From NCBI GenBank assembly GCA_030065915.1, contig JASJCQ010000006.1:62001-126000 (forward strand): DNA of 64,000 nt, given 5' to 3'. A program made the translations under genes and the position numbers. Shown piece after piece: positions 17,889-25,708 of this stretch. This DNA is from Woeseiaceae bacterium. Lineage in GTDB: Bacteria > Pseudomonadota > Gammaproteobacteria > Steroidobacterales > Woeseiaceae. A model generated the notes under the pieces. The model saw only the letters and a program-made list of their open reading frames with translations. It was not told the DNA's origin and did no database searches. Every line of letters starts with the position of its first letter. Within the stretch, counting starts at the first letter, position 1.

Positions 17889-18223
17889 ACCGCGATCCAG
17901 CGTTGGAAGCACTGTTTCAATCTGCGGAGGAGGAGCTCCGGGACGACGAATTCACATCCGATGTAGAGCAGCGCATCGAGAAACGTGGCAAACGTGTTAT
18001 GGCGGGCCGTCTGGCGGCCGTGATCCTGCTGGTTTCCCTGGAGGTATTGCTCGAGTCACCGCTACAGCAGTCTCTCGGGATAGCCGCCGAGGTCCTGTCG
18101 ACAGCGCTGATTCCGTTGGAGAACGAGTGGCTGTCTTTTATGCTGTCACCGTTGAACAGCATTGCCGGTCTCGTTGGCCTCCTTCTGATCGGCACGCAAC
18201 AACTCTATCGCAGGATTCGCTGA
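17885..18223 (+). CDS. Putative anti-sigma factor or membrane regulator
   Basis: The protein has 112 residues: an acidic, helical N-terminal 40 residues (LEALFQSAEEELRDDEFTSD) and two membrane helices (about residues 41-58 and 88-103). The position, start overlapping the ECF sigma stop by 4 nt, and the soluble-plus-membrane layout fit a membrane-tethered anti-sigma factor. There is no HxxxCxxC zinc motif, so it is not a ZAS-type anti-sigma. The assignment is contextual. Together with the upstream membrane gene it would make a membrane-sensing sigma module. Confidence 0.75.
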   Translation: MNRDPALEALFQSAEEELRDDEFTSDVEQRIEKRGKRVMAGRLAAVILLVSLEVLLESPLQQSLGIAAEVLSTALIPLENEWLSFMLSPLNSIAGLVGLLLIGTQQLYRRIR

Positions 18224-18258
18224 GCCGTGATAAGTAGTCACATCTGTACGCAAAACAA

Positions 18259-18281
18259 CGGCTTGTACGTATTCCAAGCCG
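18259..18281 (+). other. Small hairpin between sigma operon and PPK2
   Basis: CGGCTTG (18259-18265) pairs with CAAGCCG (18275-18281) across a 9-nt loop. No T-run follows, so it is not a canonical terminator. It sits about 35 nt after the putative anti-sigma gene and may be a weak terminator, an RNA stabiliser or a regulator half-site. Confidence 0.3.
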
Positions 18282-18335
18282 CTCTCGCGTAGAGGCAAAC
18301 TGGGATTTTTGACGGACTGACACCGGGAACAGACC

Positions 18336-19316
18336 ATGAGCAACCTATCAGAAGAGCCTCAGGCACAGGAAAATCCATCCGACGACGCCCAGCCTGACCT
18401 CAAGTCGGCCGTCAAGCCTAAGACTGATAAAGAGAAGGGCCAAAAGACGTTGCCGCCCGGTGCAAGCCGGAGCTTCCTGCTGGGCGAACTCAGGCACAAC
18501 CCCGATGAGATTAAGCGCCTGTTCCGGGAGGGCACCTACCCGTACAAGAACAAGATCCGCAAGGCGCCGTACGAACTGCACAAGCAGGAACTGCAGACCG
18601 AGCTGCTGAAAGTCCAGAGCTGGGTTAAAGAGACCGGACAGAAGATCGTCGTTCTGTTCGAGGGACGCGATGCCGCCGGCAAGGGTGGAACGATCAAGCG
18701 CTTTATGGAGCACCTGAACCCGCGTGCCGCGCGAGTGATAGCGCTAGAGAAGCCAACCGAAGCAGAGATGGGACAGTGGTATTTCCAGCGCTACGTGAAG
18801 CAACTGCCAACGCGTGGCGAAATGGCGTTCTTCGATCGCTCCTGGTACAACCGCGCCGGCGTCGAGCGCGTTATGAACTTCTGTACGTCGACGGAGTACC
18901 TGGAATTCATGCGCCAGGTACCGGACTTCGAGCGCATGCTCGTGCGCTCCGGTATTCGGCTGTACAAGTACTGGTTCTCTGTCACGCAAGAGGAGCAGAA
19001 GCAGCGCTTTGCGCAACGTGAGAGAGACCCGCTCAAGCAGTGGAAGCTGAGCCCGGTCGATCGCGTCTCACAGGACAAATGGAGTGACTACACGGACGCG
19101 AAGGAGGCGATGTTCTTCTACACGGACACCGCGGACGCGCCCTGGACGATCATCAAGTCTGACGACAAGAAGCGCGCTCGCCTGAACTGCATGCAGCACT
19201 TCCTTGCAGGCCTCGACTATCCCAACAAGGACAAGCATGTCGTGCACGGACCGGATCCATTGATTGTAGGCACCCCGTCACAGGTCATCGAGAAAGACAC
19301 GCACCTCTGGGATTAG
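18336..19316 (+). CDS. ppk2: Polyphosphate kinase 2 (PPK2)
   Basis: The 326-residue kinase has a charged N-terminal extension of about 50 residues. It then shows Walker A GRDAAGKGG (residues 110-118), the Walker B aspartate in FFDRSWYNRAG (Asp167) and the lid-region arginines (FAQRERDPLKQWKLSP). It transfers phosphate between polyphosphate and nucleoside diphosphates. The length and the single PPK2 domain fit class I enzymes that favour ADP or GDP, which is inference from the family. It is a single gene followed by a clear Rho-independent terminator at 19356-19380. Confidence 0.95.
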   Translation: MSNLSEEPQAQENPSDDAQPDLKSAVKPKTDKEKGQKTLPPGASRSFLLGELRHNPDEIKRLFREGTYPYKNKIRKAPYELHKQELQTELLKVQSWVKETGQKIVVLFEGRDAAGKGGTIKRFMEHLNPRAARVIALEKPTEAEMGQWYFQRYVKQLPTRGEMAFFDRSWYNRAGVERVMNFCTSTEYLEFMRQVPDFERMLVRSGIRLYKYWFSVTQEEQKQRFAQRERDPLKQWKLSPVDRVSQDKWSDYTDAKEAMFFYTDTADAPWTIIKSDDKKRARLNCMQHFLAGLDYPNKDKHVVHGPDPLIVGTPSQVIEKDTHLWD

Positions 19317-19355
19317 GCATTCGCGGCAACGCAGAAAGCAGAAGCAGCGCAGGAG

Positions 19356-19380
19356 GGCCGGGTTAGATACCCGGCCTTTT
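19356..19380 (+). terminator. Rho-independent terminator after ppk2
   Basis: An 8-bp GC-rich stem, GGCCGGGT (19356-19363) with ACCCGGCC (19369-19376), a 5-nt loop and four T residues make a typical intrinsic terminator on the plus strand, 40 nt after the ppk2 stop. On the minus strand the hairpin has no T-run, so it does not terminate the DUF1538 operon. Confidence 0.88.
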
Positions 19381-19397
19381 GCTGTGAGAGGAGGAGG

Positions 19398-19805
19398 CTA
19401 CTCCAGATCCGGGAGCACGCCGTGCATCACCATGGCGTAGTAGCTGATCATGCCGACGATCTCGTTGTTCTCAACCACCGGCGCCTGGCTGATACCGAAG
19501 TTCTCAAAGAGCCGGGCACAGTAGCGAACCTCCATGTCCGGCGACACTCTGAGCACGGGCTTGGTCATGATTTCGTAGACGTTGACCCGCTCCGGCGCGC
19601 GGTTCTTCGCGATGACCTGCCTGGCGATGTCCGAGAACAGCACCATGCCCCATTCGTCGTTCTCGTCGCGACGCTTTATGATGAGGCTGTTGGCGTCCTC
19701 CTTTCGCATGATCTTGAGCGCAGTCAGCACGTCGATTCGGCCGTCGACCTTCGTCACGTCGGTACTCATGCACTCCCGAACGGGACCCCAGTTACGAATG
19801 CTCAT
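19398..19805 (-). CDS. CBS-domain protein, last gene of the DUF1538 operon
   Basis: The 135-residue protein consists of a pair of CBS motifs (ECMSTDVTKVDGRIDVLTAL with ANSLIIKRRDENDEWGMVLFS, and YEIMTKPVLRVSPDMEVRYC with VVENNEIVGMISYYAMV). CBS pairs normally bind adenosine nucleotides and regulate a partner protein. Its start overlaps the PII-like gene stop by 4 nt, so it is the final gene of a coupled four-gene operon. By analogy it may sense ATP/ADP or c-di-AMP for the DUF1538 membrane proteins; this is inference. Confidence 0.9.
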   Translation of the reverse strand: MSIRNWGPVRECMSTDVTKVDGRIDVLTALKIMRKEDANSLIIKRRDENDEWGMVLFSDIARQVIAKNRAPERVNVYEIMTKPVLRVSPDMEVRYCARLFENFGISQAPVVENNEIVGMISYYAMVMHGVLPDLE

Positions 19806-20152
19806 AGCCTTTCCTCCACGATTTCGGTCAGTTCCTTCACCTGGTGCGCAACGCCAATAGCGTCTTCGACATCGATGACAACAGCGAGACCCGTGCCCGG
19901 CTTGTCGTCGAACTCGCCGACTTCACCGATGTGCTCGAGGATGTGACGACTCAGGTGCTGTTCTACCAGGAACAACACAACGTCACGCTGTGTCGTCAAC
20001 GTCAGACCGAAAAACGACTTGCTTGCATGCAAGCCCTCCCCCCTGGCGCTGTTGATGACGGTACAGCCCGTGGCCCCGGCTTCACGAGCCGCGTGCATGA
20101 CGTCGTCCGTCTTCTCATCCTCGACGAATGCGATGATCAGTTTAAAGTGCAT
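19802..20152 (-). CDS. PII-like (GlnB-fold) regulatory protein
   Basis: The protein has 116 residues in a ferredoxin-like pattern of the PII superfamily: strand IIAFVEDEKTDDVMHAARE, GATGCTVINSARG, a loop (GEGLHASKSFFGLTLTTQ), DVVLFLVEQ and GTGLAVVIDVEDAIGV near the end. The T-loop uridylylation tyrosine of GlnB/GlnK is not apparent. It overlaps the second DUF1538 gene by 11 nt and the CBS gene by 4 nt. PII-like proteins usually bind nucleotides and gate a membrane partner, so control of the DUF1538 proteins is the natural inference. Confidence 0.88.
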   Translation of the reverse strand: MHFKLIIAFVEDEKTDDVMHAAREAGATGCTVINSARGEGLHASKSFFGLTLTTQRDVVLFLVEQHLSRHILEHIGEVGEFDDKPGTGLAVVIDVEDAIGVAHQVKELTEIVEERL

Positions 20153-20960
20153 GTTCTCCTTCCTCCGGCGCTTCTGTAGTGCCGTTCTTTTTCTCTGACT
20201 CGCGGGGTCGATAGGCAGCTATCTGACCGTAAGCGAGCACTGAAATAATCGGGAACAGGCTGGCAAATGCCACCAGTCCGAATCCATCCAATAAGGGACT
20301 GCGCCCCGGGATGCCTTCTGCCAGTCCAAGGCCGAGCGCGGTAATCAGCGGTACAGTGACCGTTGATGTCGTAACGCCGCCCGAGTCATAAGCGAGCGGC
20401 ACAATGAGTTTGGGCGCGAGCGCCGTCTGTACGATGACGACGAGGTAACCGCCTGCGATAAACCAGTGCAGCGGCAGCCCGGTGACGATCCTGTAACAAC
20501 CGAGCGCCACGCCGACGCCGACGCCGATCGCAACGGCTACGCGCAGTCCCCACGCGCCAATAGCGCCACCGGAAACAAGATTCGCCTTGATCGAGACTGC
20601 GAGTAGCGCCGGCTCGGCCAGCGTCGTACTGAACCCGATGGTGGCGGCGAACAGGTAGACCCAATAGTAGTCCTGCCAGACCAGCGCCTCCTGCACATGA
20701 CCCGACGCTTCCTCTAGAAAAGTCGGGTCGGTCAGCTGCTCGGCCAGTATTGCCCCCAGCGGAAACAGGCTCTTTTCAAGCCCGACAAGGAACAGGCCCA
20801 GGCCGACGGCAACGAACAGGAAGCCGACGATGGCCTGCCCGACGTGCGGCATGCGTCCGCCGATAACGAACTTCTGGAACGCGAACAGGAAGATAGCGAT
20901 CGGCGCGACATCCGCGGCACTGGCCAGGATGAATTCCAGGGTTGGGATAATCAGATCCAC
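20142..20960 (-). CDS. DUF1538 integral membrane protein (second copy)
   Basis: The 272-residue protein has about seven to eight membrane helices. It shares with its upstream paralogue a signature loop (AYDSGGVTTSTVTVPLITAL, followed by GLGLAEGIPGRSPLLDGFGL and FASLFPI). That polar TTST stretch inside a hydrophobic protein looks like a substrate or ion path. DUF1538 proteins are predicted transporters without a confirmed substrate. The start overlaps the first paralogue by 10 nt, and the PII-like gene overlaps its 3' end by 11 nt. The two copies probably work as a heteromer. Confidence 0.9.
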   Translation of the reverse strand: MDLIIPTLEFILASAADVAPIAIFLFAFQKFVIGGRMPHVGQAIVGFLFVAVGLGLFLVGLEKSLFPLGAILAEQLTDPTFLEEASGHVQEALVWQDYYWVYLFAATIGFSTTLAEPALLAVSIKANLVSGGAIGAWGLRVAVAIGVGVGVALGCYRIVTGLPLHWFIAGGYLVVIVQTALAPKLIVPLAYDSGGVTTSTVTVPLITALGLGLAEGIPGRSPLLDGFGLVAFASLFPIISVLAYGQIAAYRPRESEKKNGTTEAPEEGEHAL

Positions 20961-21769
20961 TGAGTGATCACCCCGTATATCAGAACGAACAGAATTGGCG
21001 TCAGCGATGCGAAGGCAATCAGGCCGAAGCCGTCGGTCATCGGGTTTCGACCGCTCAGGGAACTCGCGAGCCCCACGCCGAGCGCCGTGACGAGGGGCAC
21101 GGTAACGGTCGATGTTGTGACGCCACCCGAATCGTAGGCAATACCGACGATCTCAGGTGGCGCAATGCCGGTCACGAGCACGACAAGGATGTAGCCGCTG
21201 ATAATCATGACCGGCAGAGACCAGTTCGTCAGTATGCGCAGCACGCCGAGCATGAGCGAACAGCCAACAGACAACGCGACGACGAGTCTCAGGCCCAGCG
21301 CGTAGTTATCCTGCGCTTCCTCAGTCGCCTCGATAGCGCCCGCCCCTACAGCCACCTCGGCCGCCTCGGCGGCGATGGCTAGCAGCGCCGGTTCGGCGAT
21401 CGTAGTGCCAAACCCCAGGATGAAAGCGAAGACGAAGAGCCAGAAGACGCTGCCCTTCTTCGCCAGCGAATGTGCAAGGCTCTCTCCGACCGGGAACAGT
21501 GCGAGGCGCAGTCCAAAGATAAAGAAGGCCAGGCCGAGCACGACGAGCACCGCGCCGTACACGATCCCGAGTAAGCCGGAAACGGGCTGGCGAATGATCG
21601 CGACCTCGAATACGGCGATGACGATGACGATCGGCGCGAGATCACGAATGCTGCCCAGCACATCCTTGTACAGAGCGATGAGGGAATTCTTCAAATCAAC
21701 GTGTCCAGTTGAGACGGGCTGCAACAAAGCCTCCGACAGAATCGGGGCTTTCGGGATCAGTGTAGACAA
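20951..21769 (-). CDS. DUF1538 integral membrane protein (first copy)
   Basis: The 272-residue protein is the first gene of the DUF1538 operon. It carries the same signature (AYDSGGVTTSTVTVPLVTAL, GVGLASSLSGRNPMTDGFGL, FASLTPI) as the second copy but has an N-terminal extension (MSTLIPKAPILSEALLQP). The given start is TTG at 21769. By alignment with the second copy, whose helix 1 begins 15 residues after its start, a TTG at the residue-25 DLK position could be the true start; this is uncertain. The 75-nt gap to the divergent DUF2306 gene should hold the promoter. Function: likely transport, substrate unknown. Confidence 0.85.
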   Translation of the reverse strand: MSTLIPKAPILSEALLQPVSTGHVDLKNSLIALYKDVLGSIRDLAPIVIVIAVFEVAIIRQPVSGLLGIVYGAVLVVLGLAFFIFGLRLALFPVGESLAHSLAKKGSVFWLFVFAFILGFGTTIAEPALLAIAAEAAEVAVGAGAIEATEEAQDNYALGLRLVVALSVGCSLMLGVLRILTNWSLPVMIISGYILVVLVTGIAPPEIVGIAYDSGGVTTSTVTVPLVTALGVGLASSLSGRNPMTDGFGLIAFASLTPILFVLIYGVITQWI

Positions 21770-21844
21770 ATCGCCGATGCTTGCTATATGGACTCATACG
21801 TAGCTGCGCTCGCTTTGACATAGCGTTTTTGCTGGAATATCGGC

Positions 21845-22276
21845 ATGGACTGGACGGTATTCACTGAGAGATCGACGGCGGAGATCCAGTTGCACTGGGT
21901 AACCGCGCTGCTGGCGCTTGTCGTCGGCCTGGTGATCTTTGCGAGGAAGAAGGGCACGCTGTCGCACAAGACGCTCGGCAGCATTTATGTCGTATTCATG
22001 GCCATCACGTCCGCGTCCGCGTTTTTCATTCGATCCGGTGACGTGTCGGGTTGGCAGTACCTGACGCCCGCGGGCATGAGCTGGATACACCTGTTTATTC
22101 CGCTGACGCTGCTCGGTATCGTCGGCGGCTTGCACGGCATCCTCGTGAAAAAGGACGCGAAGGCGCATCGGGGGCCGATCGTTGGCAGCTTTATCGGCGG
22201 GCTTATCATCGCCGGCGGCCTGACGCTGCTGCCTGGTCGTCGGATGTACGAGCTGTTGTTCGGTGCGCTGGGCTAG
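21845..22276 (+). CDS. DUF2306 membrane protein
   Basis: This is a 143-residue protein with four membrane helices (about residues 16-33, 46-61, 79-97 and 112-129). The features HWVTALLALVVGLVIFARKKGTLSH and SWIHLFIPLTLLGIVGGLHG fit DUF2306 proteins, which are small predicted membrane proteins with conserved histidines. The His residues (17, 40, 81, 97) suggest metal or haem binding but this is not established. It is divergent from the DUF1538 operon and stands alone. Confidence 0.8.
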   Translation: MDWTVFTERSTAEIQLHWVTALLALVVGLVIFARKKGTLSHKTLGSIYVVFMAITSASAFFIRSGDVSGWQYLTPAGMSWIHLFIPLTLLGIVGGLHGILVKKDAKAHRGPIVGSFIGGLIIAGGLTLLPGRRMYELLFGALG

Positions 22277-22302
22277 TCAAGCAGCGTGTTTGCCGCGCCG
22301 AA

Positions 22303-22494
22303 TCACGGCGCCATCTTCTTCGGGTGCTGTTCACCTTCTTCGAGGATACGCTGCATCTCTTATTGTTCTTTCTCCGTAAGTCTTTCCTTGATCTCCTTGT
22401 TCATCGTCAGCGCCCCGACCAGATGACGGTCACACTGCTTCTCTTTGCCATTTGACAATAAGCCGTATCGCGACCCTCTCGTCGGATGACTCAT
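22303..22494 (-). pseudogene. Small ORF interrupted by an in-frame stop (possible decayed gene)
   Basis: On the minus strand an ATG at 22494 opens a 44-codon frame that ends at a TAA (22360-22362). The same frame then continues without further stop to a TGA at 22303-22305. The pieces read as one charged, helical peptide (SRYGLLSNGKEKQCDRHLVG, then MNKEIKERLTEKEQ, stop, EMQRILEEGEQHPKKMAP). The amphipathic composition on both sides of the stop suggests one gene with a nonsense mutation, or a short protein followed by a second unit starting at the Met two codons after the stop. I do not recognise the family. It is the only gene-like content of the 317-nt gap 22277-22593. Confidence 0.35.
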
Positions 22495-22593
22495 CGGGAT
22501 TGAGTTGCTACATTCAGCTATCGATTTTCGCGATGGTCCCCAGAGAAGCGCTAGCCAAGAGAAAGCGCCGGGGACGATAACCGGGGGGACACT

Positions 22594-24762
22594 ATGCGAA
22601 AGACTTTGTTTCTATCAGTCATTGGGGCTGCGGCACTACTGGCAGGCTGCGGCGGGGGTGGTGGTGGTAGCGAACCACCGCCGACTCCGCCGAGGGCGAA
22701 CCCGGCAACGGTGGCGCTCGATGAGGATACGCAAGCCAGCGGCACTATGACGGGCGTTGCAGGTGAAGGCGGAACGTTATCGTTCAGTGTACGGACGCAG
22801 CCTTCGAACGGCAGTCTCGACGTCGCCGGGGCTGATTACACCTACACGCCGGACGCCGACTTCTTTGGAACAGACAGTTTCACGTTCGTCGCTACTGAAA
22901 GTGGTCGTAGCTCGGCACCAGCCACCGTCACGCTGAACGTTGCCGGCGTCAACGATGCGCCCACCTCGGCAGACAGCAACGCAACGACCGACGAGGATAC
23001 CGAACTGACCGGAAATGTCTCGGCAACGGATGTCGACGGTGATGCGCTGACGCTTACCGTCGAGACTCAGGCGTCAAACGGCACGGTAGCCGCCGGCGCC
23101 GGAACGGAATTCACCTATACGCCCGCGGCAAACTATTTCGGTACCGACAGCTTCACGTTCACGATCAGCGACGGTGCCGAAACGACGGCGCCAGCGACGG
23201 TTACGATCGACGTAGCACCGGTCAATGATGCGCCGGAGCTTCAGTCCGCGACGCTCAATATCGTCGCGGGAACCGTCGAGACTGTGGACATGGTCGGAAC
23301 CGACATCGAGAACGATACGTTGGCCTATCGCCTGACAGACGAGTTCGACCAGGCGACGATTGCCAACGATCCAACAAATACCGGGCTGTTCGACGTTGAC
23401 GCCGCCTATGGCACCTACGGCGCCGACCAGGCGACCGTGGTCGCCAACGACGGGGTCGACGATTCCGCGCCGGTCACTATCGACATCACGATCCAGGTGC
23501 CTGTGACAACGCCCAACATTACGTTTGACGTCTACGACGGCGAGTTCTCCACATTTACTAATGCAGTGGACGAGGGATCGGACGGAACAATCTACGTCAC
23601 GGGCTCGGTCAACGGTGAGATCGCCGATCCGTCGCCGGACACCCAGGTTCGCACGTTCGTAGCGACCCACGATGAGACTGGCGTGAGAAGCCGGGTCGTC
23701 TACTTCGACAATACGAGGATCGCGAACCTCGCGACCGGCTTTGGCGGCGGCTTGTTTACCGCGGCTGGCACTGACGTCAACAACAATTTGGCCGTTCGTG
23801 TGCTGTCGCTGGACGCGAGCGGCGATCCGGATACCGATGCCACCGCGAATGCGCCCTACAACGGAAGCCGCAGTTTCCAGAACCTCGAGCTCGTGCACGT
23901 GCCCGGCACTGGCTTCTACGCCATTTCCAATGACAACCAGGTTCACCTGGTCAACTACGCAGGCGCACTGGTCTCCAGTGTTTCGATACCGGCCCCGATT
24001 TCAGACCTCGTCCACCGATACGATGCAATGGATGTTCGAGTGCTTGGCAACGAGCTACTGGTTGCCGGCGGCGTGCTGACCTGTTTTGATGATGGTTCGG
24101 CGTGCAATGGTGGATCAGGTACTCTCGGCTTCGTAATGCGGCTGGATCTGGCTGGCAATCCACTCGAGATCATCGCTCTGTCCGGATACCCGCGCGACGT
24201 CGCCATACTGGCCGACGGTCGCATTGCCGCGCATATCGACGAAACGCTGTACTTGCTGAATACCGACGGCAGTATTGTGTGGCAACGAGGGATTAGCGGT
24301 ACAACGCTTGGCCTGGTCGGCCTCGACGCTGCCGAGGACATCTACTGGTGGGCGTACGACAGCGACGACCTCGAAATGGTCGCCACGCGCCTCACGGCCG
24401 ACAACACGCTCGTATGGCAGACCACCTCATCGATCACGGTACTGGGGACTCTGTTCCCGAACGGACTGCACGTCGACACCTACGGCAATATGTTTATCAG
24501 CCTGAACGAGCAATACAACGTGGGCCCGGACGGACTAGGTCGCGTGGTGAATGCCCATGCTGACTACTCTGGCGTATGGCAATGGACGGAGATTTCCGAG
24601 CCCAGCGATATGAACGCCAACGGCACCAACCCCACGAGCAAGAGTCTGCTGAGTTCGAGCTATCGACTCGTAACCATAGCGACTGACGATCGCGGCAATG
24701 TTGATCAGCCGGATGGTTATGTCTTCTTCAACGCGATCTCGCCGGCGCCACCAGCCCCATAA
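22594..24762 (+). CDS. Surface lipoprotein with tandem cadherin/VCBS-like repeats
   Basis: The 722-residue lipoprotein has a lipobox signal (LLAGC, Cys at about residue 19, then a GGGGGG linker). Two to three tandem Ig-like repeats follow, carrying the fingerprints DEDTELTGNVSATDVDGDAL, FTYTPAANYFGTDSFTF and VNDAP at about residues 30-215, a weaker repeat to about 310. Residues 320-720 form a beta-propeller-like domain (DGTIYVTGSVNG, LGLVGLDAAEDIYWW). Such repeats bind calcium and serve adhesion or surface display. The gene is alone. A short hairpin (CCGATG/CATCGG, 24782-24797) lies 20 nt after the stop without a T-run. No secretion partner is nearby. Confidence 0.9.
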   Translation: MRKTLFLSVIGAAALLAGCGGGGGGSEPPPTPPRANPATVALDEDTQASGTMTGVAGEGGTLSFSVRTQPSNGSLDVAGADYTYTPDADFFGTDSFTFVATESGRSSAPATVTLNVAGVNDAPTSADSNATTDEDTELTGNVSATDVDGDALTLTVETQASNGTVAAGAGTEFTYTPAANYFGTDSFTFTISDGAETTAPATVTIDVAPVNDAPELQSATLNIVAGTVETVDMVGTDIENDTLAYRLTDEFDQATIANDPTNTGLFDVDAAYGTYGADQATVVANDGVDDSAPVTIDITIQVPVTTPNITFDVYDGEFSTFTNAVDEGSDGTIYVTGSVNGEIADPSPDTQVRTFVATHDETGVRSRVVYFDNTRIANLATGFGGGLFTAAGTDVNNNLAVRVLSLDASGDPDTDATANAPYNGSRSFQNLELVHVPGTGFYAISNDNQVHLVNYAGALVSSVSIPAPISDLVHRYDAMDVRVLGNELLVAGGVLTCFDDGSACNGGSGTLGFVMRLDLAGNPLEIIALSGYPRDVAILADGRIAAHIDETLYLLNTDGSIVWQRGISGTTLGLVGLDAAEDIYWWAYDSDDLEMVATRLTADNTLVWQTTSSITVLGTLFPNGLHVDTYGNMFISLNEQYNVGPDGLGRVVNAHADYSGVWQWTEISEPSDMNANGTNPTSKSLLSSSYRLVTIATDDRGNVDQPDGYVFFNAISPAPPAP

Positions 24763-24874
24763 CGGTACCGCTAAAAGAGCGCCGATGGACGCATCGGGGT
24801 CGATCGCGCGCCTCCTTTTGACTATCTGAGACGCTTGAGCTTACAGTCAAGGTATACGCGATTCGGCTCCGCCG

Positions 24875-24949
24875 GCGGGCGTCGTATAATGGTTATTACC
24901 TTGGCTTCCCAAGCCAAAGATGACGGTTCGATTCCGTTCGCCCGCTCCA
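24875..24949 (+). tRNA. tRNA-Gly (anticodon CCC)
   Basis: A full cloverleaf is visible. The acceptor stem is GCGGGCG (24875-24881) with CGCCCGC (24939-24945), followed by an encoded 3' CCA (24947-24949). The D-arm is GTATAATGGTTATTAC. The anticodon stem TTGGC/GCCAA encloses the loop TTCCCAA, giving anticodon CCC. The T-arm (GACGG TTCGATT CCGTT) contains one G-T wobble. The encoded CCA end supports a functional gene. Confidence 0.96.
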
Positions 24950-24997
24950 CTCTTCGGTTAGACGAGTTGGAAGATATTTGAAGGGCCGTTTCATCGC

Positions 24998-25003
24998 TAT
25001 AAT
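24998..25003 (+). promoter_or_regulatory. Perfect -10 box upstream of the KefF/KefC-like pair
   Basis: TATAAT occurs 49 nt after the tRNA gene and about 95 nt before the GTG start of the flavoprotein gene. No good -35 lies at 16-18 nt, so recognition may need an activator. The predicted start near 25010 would give an 88-nt leader. Confidence 0.45.
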
Positions 25004-25097
25004 TCCCATCTCACCGCTTTCGGACGTCAAGCAGTCTGCGAATGGAACCCCGGATGGACTGAGGGCATCGACAAAAACTCTACGTTTAGGAGTTCTA

Positions 25098-25706
25098 GTG
25101 GCAAGGCTTATCGTCTACTACGCCCACCCCGGGCACAAACACTCGCACGTCAATCGCCACATGGCGAAAGCGGCGGAGGCCGTCGAAGGCATCACCTTCG
25201 TAGATCTGTATCGCGACTACCCGCGCTTCGACATTAATGTGAATATCGAGCAACAGCGACTGCTCGATCACGATGTCATCCTGTTTCAGTTTCCGCTGTT
25301 CTGGTACTCGACGCCGTCGATCATCAAGGAATGGGAGGATCTGGTGCTCGAACATGGCTTCGCCTACGGCGCGGGCGGTGACAAGCTGACCGGCAAGCGC
25401 CTGATGCTGGCCATTTCTGCCGCGGGTCCTGAAGATGCGTACTCGACGGGCGGCTACCAGAACTTCGAGCTTCGCGAATTCCTGCGGCCGCTCGAGCAGA
25501 CTGCGCGCCTTTGCAACATGAGCTTCGTCCCGCCATACGTGCTTTACGGTTCGCTAAAGGCGCCGTCAGACGGGGCTGTCAAGCCTCATGTCGACGGCTA
25601 CCGACGTCTGCTCGAGAGCATTCGCGACGACCGGTTCGACTGGGACGCGGCGGCGCTCCACGACACGAACAACGCCGCTTCGCTACGCATCAGGGAGGCA
25701 AGCTGA
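25098..25706 (+). CDS. KefF-like NAD(P)H-dependent flavoprotein oxidoreductase
   Basis: The 202-residue flavodoxin-fold protein has YYAHPGHKHSHVN at the FMN phosphate loop, DHDVILFQFPLFWYSTPSIIKEW in the middle and GKRLMLAISAAGPEDAYS further on, all typical of the KefF/MdaB quinone-reductase group. KefF activates the KefC potassium efflux channel and reduces quinones or electrophiles. The GTG at 25098 is chosen because an AGGAG site lies 5 nt upstream and the protein then begins with the strand ARLIVYY. The KefC-like gene begins 2 nt after its stop, which supports the regulatory partnership. Confidence 0.93.
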   Translation: MARLIVYYAHPGHKHSHVNRHMAKAAEAVEGITFVDLYRDYPRFDINVNIEQQRLLDHDVILFQFPLFWYSTPSIIKEWEDLVLEHGFAYGAGGDKLTGKRLMLAISAAGPEDAYSTGGYQNFELREFLRPLEQTARLCNMSFVPPYVLYGSLKAPSDGAVKPHVDGYRRLLESIRDDRFDWDAAALHDTNNAASLRIREAS

Positions 25707-25708
25707 TC

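Noticed and set aside
22681..23215. Repetitive sequence within the surface lipoprotein gene considered as a DNA repeat or CRISPR-like array
   Set aside because: The repetition is at protein level (Ig-like repeats VNDAP, DEDT), with unequal unit lengths and no conserved spacer pattern.
24977..24983. A TTGAAG box as -35 for the TATAAT at 24998
   Set aside because: The spacer is only 14 nt, too short for a normal sigma70 promoter, so only the -10 is reported.
25511..25708. N-terminal extension of the KefC-like protein
   Set aside because: It overlaps the coding region of the KefF-like gene in another frame; the family start is at 25709.
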